NCBI RefSeq assembly: GCF_010183535.1
Contig: NC_071329.1
Coordinates: forward strand, 13,888,001-13,952,000
Direction: 5' to 3'
Length of the DNA stretch: 64,000 nt
Source: Caenorhabditis remanei
Taxonomy: Eukaryota; Nematoda; Chromadorea; Rhabditida; Rhabditidae
Shown: positions 1-10,758 of the stretch, piece by piece
Numbering within the stretch: the stretch's first letter is position 1
How the letters are laid out: the number at the start of each line of letters is the position of its first letter
Translations under genes and position numbers: made by a program
Notes under the pieces: generated by a model
The model's input: the letters and a program-made list of their open reading frames with translations, nothing else
Told to the model about the DNA's origin: nothing
Database searches by the model: none

Positions 1-719
1 TGATAACGCTTCTAGTATAGTCTTTTTCTTATCTTTTCTTTCTCTCTTTTTCCAGCGCTTTTTGTCACTTTTTGTTGCCTAAACCCCCTGCATTGTCTTA
101 TAGTTTACGAAATGTATACATATATGTAGTTGGGTTGGGGAGAGAAAAATGAAAAAGGAGGTGATCTATGTTTTGTTGGCAAGACACTGTACTTATTCAT
201 CTCGAGGCTAATTAAGAGAGATCTTTTAGATAATGAGGTCAAAAAGTGCCATAGGCTGAAAATAGGTAAAGTTACTAAAAATACATTGCTTTCTGATTTT
301 CGAGTGACCAAAACTTTTGCTTTTTTCAGAAAATCAGAAAAAACCTATTCAACCAAAAACAAAAAAAAAGTTTTCAGTTTTTGAGACATCAAAGTTGAGG
401 TTTCGGTTTCAAAAATACATAGAGACCGACCTAAATAGAATATAAACAAAAGTGTTTTGTTTTTCTTTTTTTTAGTGTTTTTGGATTTAGAACGGTCTAG
501 AATTTTTTGGATTGAGGGAACTTCATGATTCGGAATTTTTCCAACCAAGCTACAGTATTACCTACGTATAGTTTTGTGAGTCTGCAATTGCGCTCAACCG
601 AAATAAATTTTAAAAAACTGTTGATTTTGTATGAATCTTGACGTTTTCTAGGGACATTGTTTAGCTTCGATGGAGCGCGGTTGCAAAATGATTTGTTTCG
701 AGATGAATTTCAATCCGTC

Positions 720-912
720 AAGCAGAAATGCCGGCCCGGAGTCAAAAATATGCACAATTATTTCACATAATTGTTTGAAAATTTTTGAAATTTTTAACAA
801 TAGAGTTTTTATGGTTAGTTGAAAACATAGTCGAAAATTCGACTTTTTAGCAAAAAAACCAATTTTCGAAAAAATTCAAAAATTCAAATACCGGGCCGGT
901 GAAAAATCTCAA
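720..912. repeat. Dispersed foldback repeat bounded by GGCCCGG / CCGGGCC motifs
   Basis: An AT-rich stretch of about 180 bp is bounded by GCCGGCCCGG on the left and CCGGGCCGG on the right. Similar AT-rich stretches with the same GC-rich ends occur at about 2450-2660 and 34955-35315, and a GGGCCGGGCC cluster lies at about 30945-30990. This looks like a short non-autonomous repeat family. Confidence 0.45.
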
Positions 913-1224
913 ATCGGCACGTCCCGGCCCGTTCCAAGTCTGCCGTCAAGAGATTACGGTTTTTACTCTGTTTTGTTAAAATTTTTAGTTTCCTTGTTCC
1001 TTGAACTACCGTAATTTCAGTTCGAAGTCTCGAATGATTCCCTCTATCCCAAAAATTCGGTATACTGTATTTAAGAATTTTAAAACCGCAGCCGTCAGAA
1101 CGTCATTCCTATGCCCAGGCTGACGTTGACTCCACCCGCGACTTTTTATAAGTTTGTGACTCGAATGTCGTCTCCTCTACAAATCAGAAACATTCTCACC
1201 CTCTTTATTAAATATTTTCTCTCT

Positions 1225-1260
1225 CTCTCTGTCTCTATCTGAAACTCAAGTCACGTGGCT
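1225..1260. repeat. CT-rich simple repeat next to a CACGTG E-box
   Basis: A run of CT dinucleotides at about 1218-1240 is followed closely by CACGTG at about 1252. GAGA-type tracts recur at 1690-1800. These are common in nematode upstream regions; promoter function is only a guess. Confidence 0.3.
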
Positions 1261-2449
1261 TTGTCGATTGCCGTGCATGTGCATATATTAATTTGTCATA
1301 CTCGACATACATAAATTCTATCTGAAAGTATCTGAAAGTAAATTCATATTCTGAATAGGGAATGAATGAATTCAGGAGTAGTTGAGAGGGAGGCAAGAAG
1401 TTGTTTACTACCAGAAAAAGAAAACTTCATAAATATAAATTTTCATTGGTATGTATCTAGTTTGCTCCGCATTTTCTCTCCACCCCATTTTTTTGTATCC
1501 TTTTTAAAAGAGAAAAAGAGAGGTGCCTAGGAATGAAATTACATCGCTTTTTCCCTCCCCTCCTCCGTCCCTTTTTCCCTCCTCTTGCCGTTTTTTTTCT
1601 CTTTTGAAACATTCGAGAATGGTTGAGTGACCCCCCCTTTCACGGACATTGAAAGGAGAGAATAGAAAGAAAAAAGTGCCGGGAGACGAGAGAATCAGAG
1701 GGAGTGGAGAGTGGCGAGAGATAGAGAGAAGAGAGTGAGAGAGTGTGGAGAGACAGGAGATTAGTAGAGAACACGAGAGAGACGCAGAGAAAGAGATAGC
1801 GCCAGGGCGCGCGAAAAATAGATGAGAAGGAGGGACACAGGGGGGGGGGATTGGAAAAGGGGGGGAGCAAAAGGGAGATGTAGAAACATGATGGAGATGA
1901 AAAAGAAAAGAGCACGTGGTCCGGAAAAAAGAGGCGGAACTAAGAAGGTCCATGTAAAGCGGAGAAGAAGAGGAAAAAAGGATTACACTTCCAGGTTCTA
2001 AGGCACTCTCTCATTAGTTCCCAAGATTATTCATTCTTTTTTCTTCTTTTTTTTCCCGCATTGGTCCGCCCAGGTTTGAGTCATACGAGGAAACGTAGAA
2101 TTCAAGGAATCTGGAGTCAGAGAATCGGAATGATGAGGAAGGAAACTTCTGAGGAACTGTTTGGAGCCATGGAGAGAAATGGAAAAGGAAAAATAAGATT
2201 CAGAGTTGTAAAGAGATCTAGATCCTAAAAAGAAAGAGATTTCGGAGAATTTTCGAAAGAATTTCGAGTCTGTGAGACTACGGTAGCTTTTTTAGAAACT
2301 GAGATTTGACTTAAAATAAAATTTTTTTAATTTTGAGTTTTTCAGAATTTGAGGCTGATTCTGGATTTTTGAAGGATATTTGGCATCATAGTTTTGGGAT
2401 TTTTTCCGAACCGTTTTTTTTAATGAAAAGAAAACCAAACTTATCAAAT

Positions 2450-2665
2450 TTCGGCCCGGTTCCTGAAAAGGTACCGATTTTTTGACCAATTTTTTTGAAT
2501 TTTTCAAAATAATATCCAATTTCTCGATGCATAAGAATCTTGATTAAATTCTAAAGTATAGTAAAAAATTCGACATTTTCGGAAAAAATTCAAAAAATCT
2601 CAAAATTTCGTTCAAAGTTTAGTTGAAAATTAAAAAAAATTTCAAACCCCGGGCCGAGAAAAATT
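2450..2665. repeat. Second copy of the GGCCCGG-bounded repeat
   Basis: GGCCCGG at about 2454 and CCCGGGCCG at about 2648 bound an AT-rich interior rich in AAAATTC motifs, the same organisation as the copy near 0.7 kb. Confidence 0.4.
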
Positions 2666-3893
2666 CCGATTTCCGCCAGTTTTGAAAAAAAACACCTTTT
2701 TTCAACTTGTATTGTTTCCTCTATCTTTTCCTGTCTGTCAGTTTGTCTGTGCGACCAGATGTTCGCCGTTTTGAGTTTTCGTTCTACATAAACTGAGCTC
2801 TTTTTTTCCAAAATTGACTGTCCGGATGTCCGCCTTCTCTCAGTTTGATTACTTTTCCACTATGTGTGTCCCAAGTTCCTCCCCCAACCCCGAACACATG
2901 TCATATCTTTTCTTTTTTCAAATTTTCGAGTGCATCATCGTCTCAAATTTCCGAAATGTACTCAATTTTCAAGGTTTTTTCTTTTTTCTTCCAAACAACT
3001 TTCATTTGCTTTGTTTTTTTAAAGTTAGTTTCTTTAGAATTTCTAGATTCTGATGACACCCGGAATCCCAAAAACCAAATTGCAATTGTTTCCGATTCGT
3101 TAATTCAAAAAACAGTGTGTCTCGTTGTTTTGCCTAAATTGACACTATCACTTGTTTATCTCATTTCCACCACGTGCTGCTATCATCATCACTTGTCTTC
3201 TTCTTCTTTTTCTCTATTATTCTATCTACAGTAACCTCAAAAACGAATGACGTCATTAGAGAATAGCCACATGTATGTGTTGAGAATGGTGTTATTGTCT
3301 TCTTCATTTTTCATTTCATAACTGCCTTCTTATCACTCGGAGGCTTGCCATCCACTTTTACTGTTTGTTATCTATGGGAAAAATTCACAATTTTTCAATT
3401 GAAGAGTGAGAAAGACATTGAAAATTTGGCAACATTTTCCTTTTTCGTCTTGGATTCTGAATATTCTGGAGAATCCCCTTTCCCCAAATGTCTCTTCCCT
3501 CTAATCCTGTTTTCTGAAAATGGTGAGAGGGGCGGTTATCAGTGAGAGATACACGTGACACGCGCGACGGAAAACGGCACAAAATGACCCTGTAAAAGTA
3601 GAAAAGACCTGTTTTCCGGTAGAAATGAGAATTGTTCGAAGACGTCACTCAGAGAAAAAGAGATATTGAGAAAAGAAATGGTTTTGGTTAAGGCGGTTTT
3701 CAGTTAAGAATTGAGGTAGAGACGGGAGAACTGGAACGGTTTTGACAGGTTTCTTCGAAATGATACAAAAATTTTCGGTAAATATTTTTGAACTAGCTTG
3801 CCACTAAAAGTGAATATCCTGTATTTAGTCAATTGCAATAAGATCCGAAAGGTTTTGAAAAGCTACTTTATTTTTAATTTTTAAGAGTTATTA

Positions 3894-4242
3894 TTAGCAC
3901 ACTTCTTACAACCGCGCTCCACCGAAACCGAAGAAAGATGTGTTCGAAATTCAGAGACGCAGAGAAAAAGAGACATTTTTCAAGAGAATTTCGCCGTTGT
4001 AAGAACTAGTGTCTTCCTAGGTATTAAAATTTACGACAGTTTTTAAAGAGGCTCAAACTGTTCTGAAGATTTATACATTCTGAATTGCTTTCACGTCTGA
4101 AATTTCAGAGCTCAGCCCAGCTCTCACAACTGCGCTCCAAAATGCCCTTGAAAAATGTCTCTTTTTCTCTGAGTCTCTCAATGTCGCAAACTATTTTCTT
4201 CGGTTTCGGTAGAGCGCGATTGTAAGACGCGTACCATGCTAA
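3894..4242. mobile_element. TA-flanked MITE with TTAGCAC / GCTAA ends
   Basis: The left end TTAGCACACTTCTTACAACC and the right end, read in reverse complement as TTAGCATGGTACGCGTCTTA, are inverted and flanked on both sides by TA. Inside are inverted copies of a GCGCTCCACCGAAAC-type segment and of a segment with repeated AGAGAAAAAGAGAC. A shorter relative lies at 35083-35211. A TA target duplication with terminal inverted repeats fits a Tc1/mariner-mobilised MITE. A second internal copy of the end motif at about 4115 suggests a nested or composite element. Confidence 0.65.
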
Positions 4243-5854
4243 TACATTCCCCCAAAAGATTCGGAAACCTGCCAAAACGTTACTATACTTATTTTCTCCG
4301 TCATATTCGTATTCTAATCTTAATTTCTAAAAATATCTGTTCTCGAAACAGTAAACAAATCGTTCAATCACTCGTTCATATTTTTAACTTTCATGTGGTT
4401 CCCACGTGAAAATTGAATTGGGTATCGAGGAATGAGATTAACCGTAAAAGAGAAAAATGGAGAATGAGAAATATGATTAGGTTTAGGTACACATGTACCA
4501 AGTTTTGATAATTTTTAGGTAGAAGTCTAGGCTTGAACTGAATTTCAGACTGAATATCTATTTCTATTTCCAGAGCTCTCTCTTCTTCCCCCAATAGTAA
4601 ATCCCTCTCTCTCTCTGTCAGCTCTGAATCCTAAGCCCCGCCCACCAATTTTTTCCTGCCCCCCCCCCCACTTTCCCCCTTCATGCCCTCATTTTCTGCC
4701 AACATTGTTACTTACTTTTTTCTCCACCACCCCAATCCACCTATTTCTCCGTTTCTTTTCTGCTTCCTCTGAAATGGACTGAGCCCTTCCCGGGGACGAG
4801 AGCTCTCTCCGAAATGTAATGCGTGTTTCCGTTCCAAACACACACACATGTACACGGGAGGGCACACGCAATACAAGAAAAAAATGCCAGAAAGAAGAAG
4901 AAAAAAGAAGAAGAAGAAGGAAAAAGAACCAAACGAGATGGGGGAAACGAGAGCCCCCACAACCCTGGAGGAAAGGAGGCCACGCCCACTTTTCCAGGAC
5001 TCTCTCTCCCGTTTTTTTCTTCTTTTTGGGACTCACCTTCTACATTTTTTCCGCCATTTTTTTCTCGGGTTCTTCTTCAAAAATGCAACATATATGGGGC
5101 GGTGTTTCTAGTTTGAAAGGGCCGCCCGAAATTTGAGAACTTTCGAAATGGAGATCTAGATTTCAATGGTGCAGATGAAATCATTGAGTTTGTTATCGGG
5201 TTACCACCCCGGAAAATGTTCATTCTGAAGTTTGTTGGAAAACTCAAAAAACCGGAAGAGGTGTTCTAGCAAAATTTTTAGTTTAGAGTTTATTAACCCT
5301 GAGATTTTCAGAAAAATTCAAATTTTTAGAGCGGTTGTTCTTCTTTTTAGAGCATCTTGTGGTCCCTCCACAAAAACTACAGTAACCCATTTTCATGATG
5401 GGATCCACAATTGTATTCCTGTCATCATCATTTTGTCGTTTCCCTCCTTCGTTCCTTATTGTTCCTGGTCCATTCCGTCCCCCATCCCATCCCATCCACC
5501 ATCAGAATACTGAAATTGGAAAATTTGAAAAAAAAAACTGAAAACCGGTCGCCCCTTCCTGTCTCCGTCTCTTCCTCTCATCCATTTTTTTCTGATTTCC
5601 CATTTTCCTTCAAAGTTTTCTCATTTCTCTACTTTCACCCTCCCACCGTCCTCCAACTTTCCCCAAAAAAAAAACATCATCCCATCTAAAACTGGTTCTC
5701 AAAAATTGATTTTGATGGGGGTCTTATGTCGAAATTGGACACTTACCTTTTTCTTTAGGGGGACAGGTATTCTGGTGATATTGTGAGGAGAGGAATTCGT
5801 TTTTACCGTTCTCCTTTCATGTGAAATTGAACTCAATACCTTTAAAATTTTCAG

Positions 5855-8800
5855 CAACAATCCACCCGTGCATATGTTTGCTCCTTCGGCGGTTTATACC
5901 TATGGACATCATGGATCTGGAACAGATGAAGATGATGGGTAAGTACAGTAACCCATGCTACCATTCAGTTCATACTTACTATCCTAAGCTTCAAACAAGA
6001 AAGATCATTATGCATCATAAATAAACTTAGTTTCAGTCAACCGGTAATGCAAGGAATGGACAGCGGGGATGGTCAGTGTATGGTATGTGGAGACAGGTCA
6101 GCAGGCAAACATTATGGAGTCATGGCGTGTTATGGTTGCAAAGGATTCTTCCGGCGTACGATTCGATCCCAACAGACCTATACTTGTCGATTCGCTCAGA
6201 AGTGTTCGATAGACAAAGATCAGAGAAACGCATGCAGATACTGTAGGTTTCAACGATGTCTGACTGTTGGCATGGAGCCGGAAGCGATTCGACCGGATCG
6301 TGACGTCATCGGCAAACAGAAGAATCCAAGGAAGAAGAAGATGAAGGCGGAAAGTAGTAATGAGACATCTCTACCCTCTCCGAATGGTTGTGATTCTCCT
6401 GTTTCGGCGGCGAATGAAGATGTGAATATTCTAACGTTTTTATTGGATGTGGAAGAGCAAGCAACTTGTGGAAACAATCATATGTCAATGCCGATCGGGA
6501 TTTCAATGATGATGAAGACTGATCCGGATTTCGATGTGTCGACGCTGTTTCACAGTCAATATGTCAGGAATCAGGAGAGTTTTCCGGTGAGTACCAGTCA
6601 GAGGAATATGGAAATCTAGAAGCGTAGAAAACTGTTATTGTCCATCTAACTAGGGAAGAGCTCCGAGTGACCGGGGAGTTATAGGACGTGACCTCCCTCT
6701 ATCATTGGAAAGCTGAGTAAATGCTGATTCCAAATATATATTCAGATTTTGCCCTCGAGGCCTGATATTCGAGAAAAACGGGGTAAAATTTTGGGCGACT
6801 GACGTGTTAAACATATCGGCAGCGTGGTGTAACGTTTTAACACGTCGGTAAGGTAATGACTTGTCAGCGGTCCATACTTTGACCTCGTTTTTTCTCGAAT
6901 ACCAGGGTTCGAGGGCTAAATCTGAACATATACCTGGAATCAGCGTATCTTAGCTTTCCAATAATATAAGTCACGTCCTATAACTCCACGGTTACTCGGA
7001 TACCTTCCCTAGTAAGAAAATCATTCTGTTCTGTTATTTTTTCCTGCGTTAAAACAAATTTGAATCCAATGTACGAAACCTTACGACAAATTGCAACCCT
7101 TCCAGCTACAGTACTTATCCCGTCTTTTCCACCAGATGAACCTATATCTCATTTCCAGATAACGTACGCCATCGGTCGAACCGCTTCCGTAGAACAACTC
7201 ATCGCCGCCCTCCGCCGATACGTTCTTTCAGCTGTCCACTGGATTGATGCAATATTCAACTTGGCCCATTTAACGGAGATGCATGATAAGACAAAACTGC
7301 TAAAATCAATAATCGGACCATTCACAATTTTTAACATCGCAGCTAGAACTGCCCAAATATCCGAAGGAGACCTGATATGTCTTTGTAATAAAAGTACGAT
7401 CAGTCGACAACCGGCACGACATTTATTAGATACTAAGTGAGTTGTGTGTTAGGCAAAAATGAAAAACAAGAATATTTTTCAGTCTGGTCGGAAATAATTT
7501 CGTGGGACGGGTAATTGACGATCTAATGGTTCCAACGCGGAAACTTCGCCTCACAAATCCTGAAATCACAATTCTATCAGCCCTGATAATTCTGGATCCA
7601 GATGCACGTGGATTAAGTACGGACACCTCGTTGGCACTACTCGGAGTCAGGGATCGAGTACAAAATGCACTATTTAATGTGAGTTTTCTTCTAGAATCAT
7701 CTATTTTTATCCCGGTTTCTGAGATTTCTGAAGCAATTTTTCTATTTCCGGTCACACTTTGATTCGAATTAGCCACTGTTCATAACCCCGGTTTTCGCCT
7801 TCTAAAAACAGAAAAAATGTGCTGAATTATGCTTGATTAGATTTGTTGTCCTAATAGGATTAGGCTAGACTCGAAGTGAGAGACGAGAGATTTTGAACCA
7901 GGTGCAAATATTTATCCCAATTTTCGCTCCAATTTTCTTTTCCTTTTCTCCCACATTTTTTATGCTGGGATAAAAATAAAAATAACATTTGCCCTGAGGG
8001 GAAGAGAAAAAACTGAGGGGAATATTGAAAAAAATTGGAAAGTTCAAACTTCTTATTAGTGTGAAAAGTGTGACACAAGACCGCTCTAATGACGATGCTG
8101 CGGAAGGGAGATACCGAAAAACTTAATAATTGCAGAAATTTCATAAACTTTAAAAAATTTCAGCTAATCAGAGACAACTCCAGCAACATGACCTCTGTAA
8201 CCAGCAGATTCGGCAATCTCCTTCTCCTCTTCCCTCCATTAGCGGTAAGTCAAATCTTGAGAGAATCATTTCACACATCAATTTCAGAAGCTCAGCTCAC
8301 TAATCGGAGAAAATGTGCAACTCGCAAAAATGTTCGGTATCCCAATCGACTCGTTGCTTGTTGAACTTTATGTGGATGCTGATTCACCAGAGGTAATACT
8401 TTTCCTTTCTTTTTCAAAAATGATGTGAATTGTGAACTAATGAGTAAGCGCACACACACACACACAAACACGTGGTGAAGTTACAAGAGTTAGCAGGTGA
8501 AACATATACTAATTGGGTTTGCAAGCAGTGGGCGGAGTTGAGAAACTAGAAAAAAGTTGGAGAAAAAAAAGTGGAGTCAACTTAGCTCCGGGGGACTGAA
8601 AACTGTACAGGGGCCGGCTCGTAACTCTCTTCAGAATAAATATTATGACCAGAAAAATATACCAAAATGTAGGTCTCGGCGAGTTCTACGTTTCGCCCGG
8701 ATGTCGGATTGTTAATGGCCGTGCGGGTCGGGTCAGAAGGGTTTCTTGAGTCATTTTCGCGTTTTTTGGAACTTTTCCGGGCCCATAGTAGCTCAAAGAC

Positions 8801-9468
8801 GTGGAACTCGCCGAGATCTACATTTTGGTATACTTTTCGGCTCATAACAATGCGTTTTAAGCGAGTTACACCGATCCGAGTGGGCCCGGTTTGCAAGTAT
8901 GCTGAAAATTTTAGTGAGAGAAACGGACCAGATCTTACAACTAATCACTTACCTATCCAATTTCCAGCTCATCTCCCAAAACTCGCATCACCGAGAACGT
9001 ATGGATGTATCTACACAAACTGCTTCTATGGAAGGAAGCTCTGCAGCGATGACACCCGATCAAAGCGGTGATTACATTAAGGAAGAAATGAGCAATGATA
9101 GTCCATCGAGTTCTGAAGAGCCAATGTGTATCGGAGCACCCTCTTCCGCTTCCACTGTAACAGCAGCCACAAATCTAGCAGCAGATCTTCTAGGACTGCT
9201 ACCAAATTTCGATGCGACGGGGCTGGAATTGGCGACTGCGGCCGCTGCGGCTGCATCAGCGAGCTACACAACATTCTATGGATTCGGGAATCTGGGAGGA
9301 TCCCTGGATGATTCCTCGTCGTCTGGCACTGGATCAGTGGGAAGTTTCGCGCCGCACTCTGCACCGCCGATATCAAACAACATAAATCCATTTGCCACCC
9401 ACGGATTCTTTGAAACAAGTGCGCCGAATACTGGAATTGTTCACAATCAACCGTTTCGATTCGTTTAG
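5855..9468 (+). CDS. HNF4-type nuclear hormone receptor
   Basis: Nuclear receptors are ligand-regulated transcription factors that bind hormone response elements. Exons seen: 5855-5938, 6037-6586, about 7036-7436, 7483-7678, 8164-8244, 8288-8392 and 8968-9468. The second exon holds a complete two-zinc-finger DNA-binding domain: [15 protein letters not shown]-box [10 protein letters not shown], then a [16 protein letters not shown] second finger and an [17 protein letters not shown] basic extension typical of the HNF4 group, which is greatly expanded in nematodes. Later exons give a ligand-binding domain (from [11 protein letters not shown] to about [13 protein letters not shown]) and a long acidic, Ser/Ala-rich tail ending in QPFRFV. 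An ATG lies at 5874, but the frame is open upstream, so the true start may be further 5'. Oddity: intron 2 contains a MITE and I find no usable AG acceptor in the right frame before the third exon. The exact C. elegans orthologue is not identified. Confidence 0.88.
6650..7012. mobile_element. 363-bp MITE in receptor intron 2 (TAA target duplication)
   Basis: The element begins CTAGGGAAG and ends CTTCCCTAG, with long imperfect inverted arms that share GGAGTTATAGGACGTGAC-like and CTCGAGG/TTCGAGG segments. It is flanked by TAA at 6647-6649 and 7013-7015. A 3-bp TAA duplication and terminal inverted repeats fit the PIF/Harbinger superfamily. It is a non-autonomous copy without an open reading frame. 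Confidence 0.7.
8608..8890. mobile_element. Palindromic element in a receptor intron
   Basis: The left arm (GGGCCGGCTCGTAACTC, then ACCAAAATGTAGGTCTCGGC) is mirrored on the right (GCCGAGATCTACATTTTGGT, then GAGTTACACCGATCCGAGTG followed by GGCCC). The intron between 8392 and 8968 is therefore largely a foldback insertion. The exact ends and target duplication are unclear. Confidence 0.55.
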
Positions 9469-10758
9469 TTTCCAACAAACAGTTTCTGTAGATTTGTAGA
9501 GAATTTTCAAGAATAGTACAATCTCAAAACCAACAACTTTTCTCCAATGCATTCATTCCCTCAATACTTTCCCCCACCAGTCCAGTCAGTTCTTTTTTTT
9601 GTTTTCATGTTTTCAATTAGCATAATCTCTTTTTTTGTTATTTTATATGTACTGACCTCAACCCCCTTCCTTAAACACCGCCCGTAATATTCTCTTCCAA
9701 AAAAAAGCAGTTCCTCATTTTTCTCGTTGTGTTTTGTGTGTTTTTCCTGCAGCTCTCTTTACTCTTCTTTCCAGTACAGTAGGCATCGATTTATTATTTT
9801 TGACCTACTTCTCTTTATTCACAAAAATTCGTTCCCGGTTTCTTCCAGAGTCTTTATTATCTTCGAATGGTTTAAAATGTTCTACTAGTCCAATAGACTA
9901 TTACATGTATATAGATATAAATAATCCTTCCCCCACTTTCAACAAAAGTTGTAATCCCTCCAAAAGTACAGTACCCCAAACAACACTTCCCTTCCCCCAG
10001 TGAGATTCTCCAATTCAAGTCAAAAAAGCACACACTTTGTTCGAAAAATCGAAATACAAATCATGTTCACACCTCTCTTTGTCTTTATGTTTCTTTCTCC
10101 TTTGTTTCAAAGTGAATCATATAAATTATGAAATTTTATTTATTGTTTTTATTGTTAGACATTGAAAATATTTAAGGGAAAAAACGGTGAGATACTTGCA
10201 GACAAAAGCAGACAAAGCCGAAAACATTTTTTTTAATCAACTGAAAATTCGATTTTCGAGGTGGTCCTATTAATATTGGACGGCTGTAAAAATGACTTGC
10301 TGGTGGTGCGCTTCTAAGAAAAGAGGTAGAATCATGAAAATATGACACCAGGGATTTATTTGTACCCTGAATCGATTTGTCATTACAGATTTTTTGTATC
10401 TGTATTGGCTCTTTCTGGAACCTCTAAATCTAGGTGGTCCTATTAATATTGGACTCACTGTACTATTTTGTGTTGTATCCTACGTGTTCCAGAATAGTTT
10501 TTCAACATTTAAAAAGAAACCTGCTATTAAAGAAATTTAAAGTTACGCGAACTTTCCCGATTATGTTCGTGGTCATCCTTGGGTCATCTGATCTTATCTC
10601 TCATTCAATCACTTTAAAATTTTTACTACGTTTTATTGAAACTTCAACTTTTCAAAAAGATAAAACTTTTCTTCAAAAAAAGTAACAAGTGAGTTTAAAA
10701 TTCCTGCATTTCTGAGTCCAAAACTGTATTATTTCAGAAAGAAAAGCGGAAAACCTTC
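9469..10758. other. Intergenic region between the receptor and the WSN-domain gene
   Basis: This holds the receptor 3' UTR and the promoter side of the WSN-domain gene. The segment 10590-10758 is conserved, inverted, at about 24635-24800 upstream of the pseudogene copy, so the duplication included the promoter. No other gene is evident. Confidence 0.6.
10258..10460. mobile_element. Probable Tc1/mariner-type MITE remnant
   Basis: The sequence GGTGGTCCTATTAATATTGG occurs twice in direct orientation (about 10259 and 10433). The right end reads out as CAGTGAGTCCAATATTAATA in reverse complement next to a TA at 10461, like a Tc1/mariner terminus. The left copy lacks a matching inverted end, so the element is rearranged or partial. 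Confidence 0.4.

Larger units (their letters stand above)
1..5854. other. Non-coding region upstream of the nuclear receptor gene
   Basis: I see no convincing coding exon here. The long open frames, such as those around 1.5-1.95 kb and 4.7-5.1 kb, are purine- or pyrimidine-rich low-complexity DNA (GAGAGA and TCTCTC runs, poly-G at 1840-1865). The stretch does contain dispersed foldback repeats, listed separately. The first nuclear receptor exon seen at 5855 begins directly after a TTTTCAG acceptor in a frame that stays open upstream of the ATG, so distal 5' exons or promoter may lie in this region, but none can be placed. Confidence 0.6.

Noticed and set aside
1504..1953. Long open frames on the minus strand
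   Set aside because: They are translations of GAGA/TCTC-rich low-complexity DNA (Ser/Leu/Phe/Pro runs), without domains, splice structure or a partner elsewhere.
4689..5136. Several overlapping open frames on both strands
   Set aside because: Poly-purine tract (AAGAAGAAG) gives Lys/Glu and Phe/Ser runs in all frames; no evidence of coding.
7860..8144. Minus-strand open frames in a nuclear receptor intron
   Set aside because: They lie in AT-rich intron sequence with no start context or domain.
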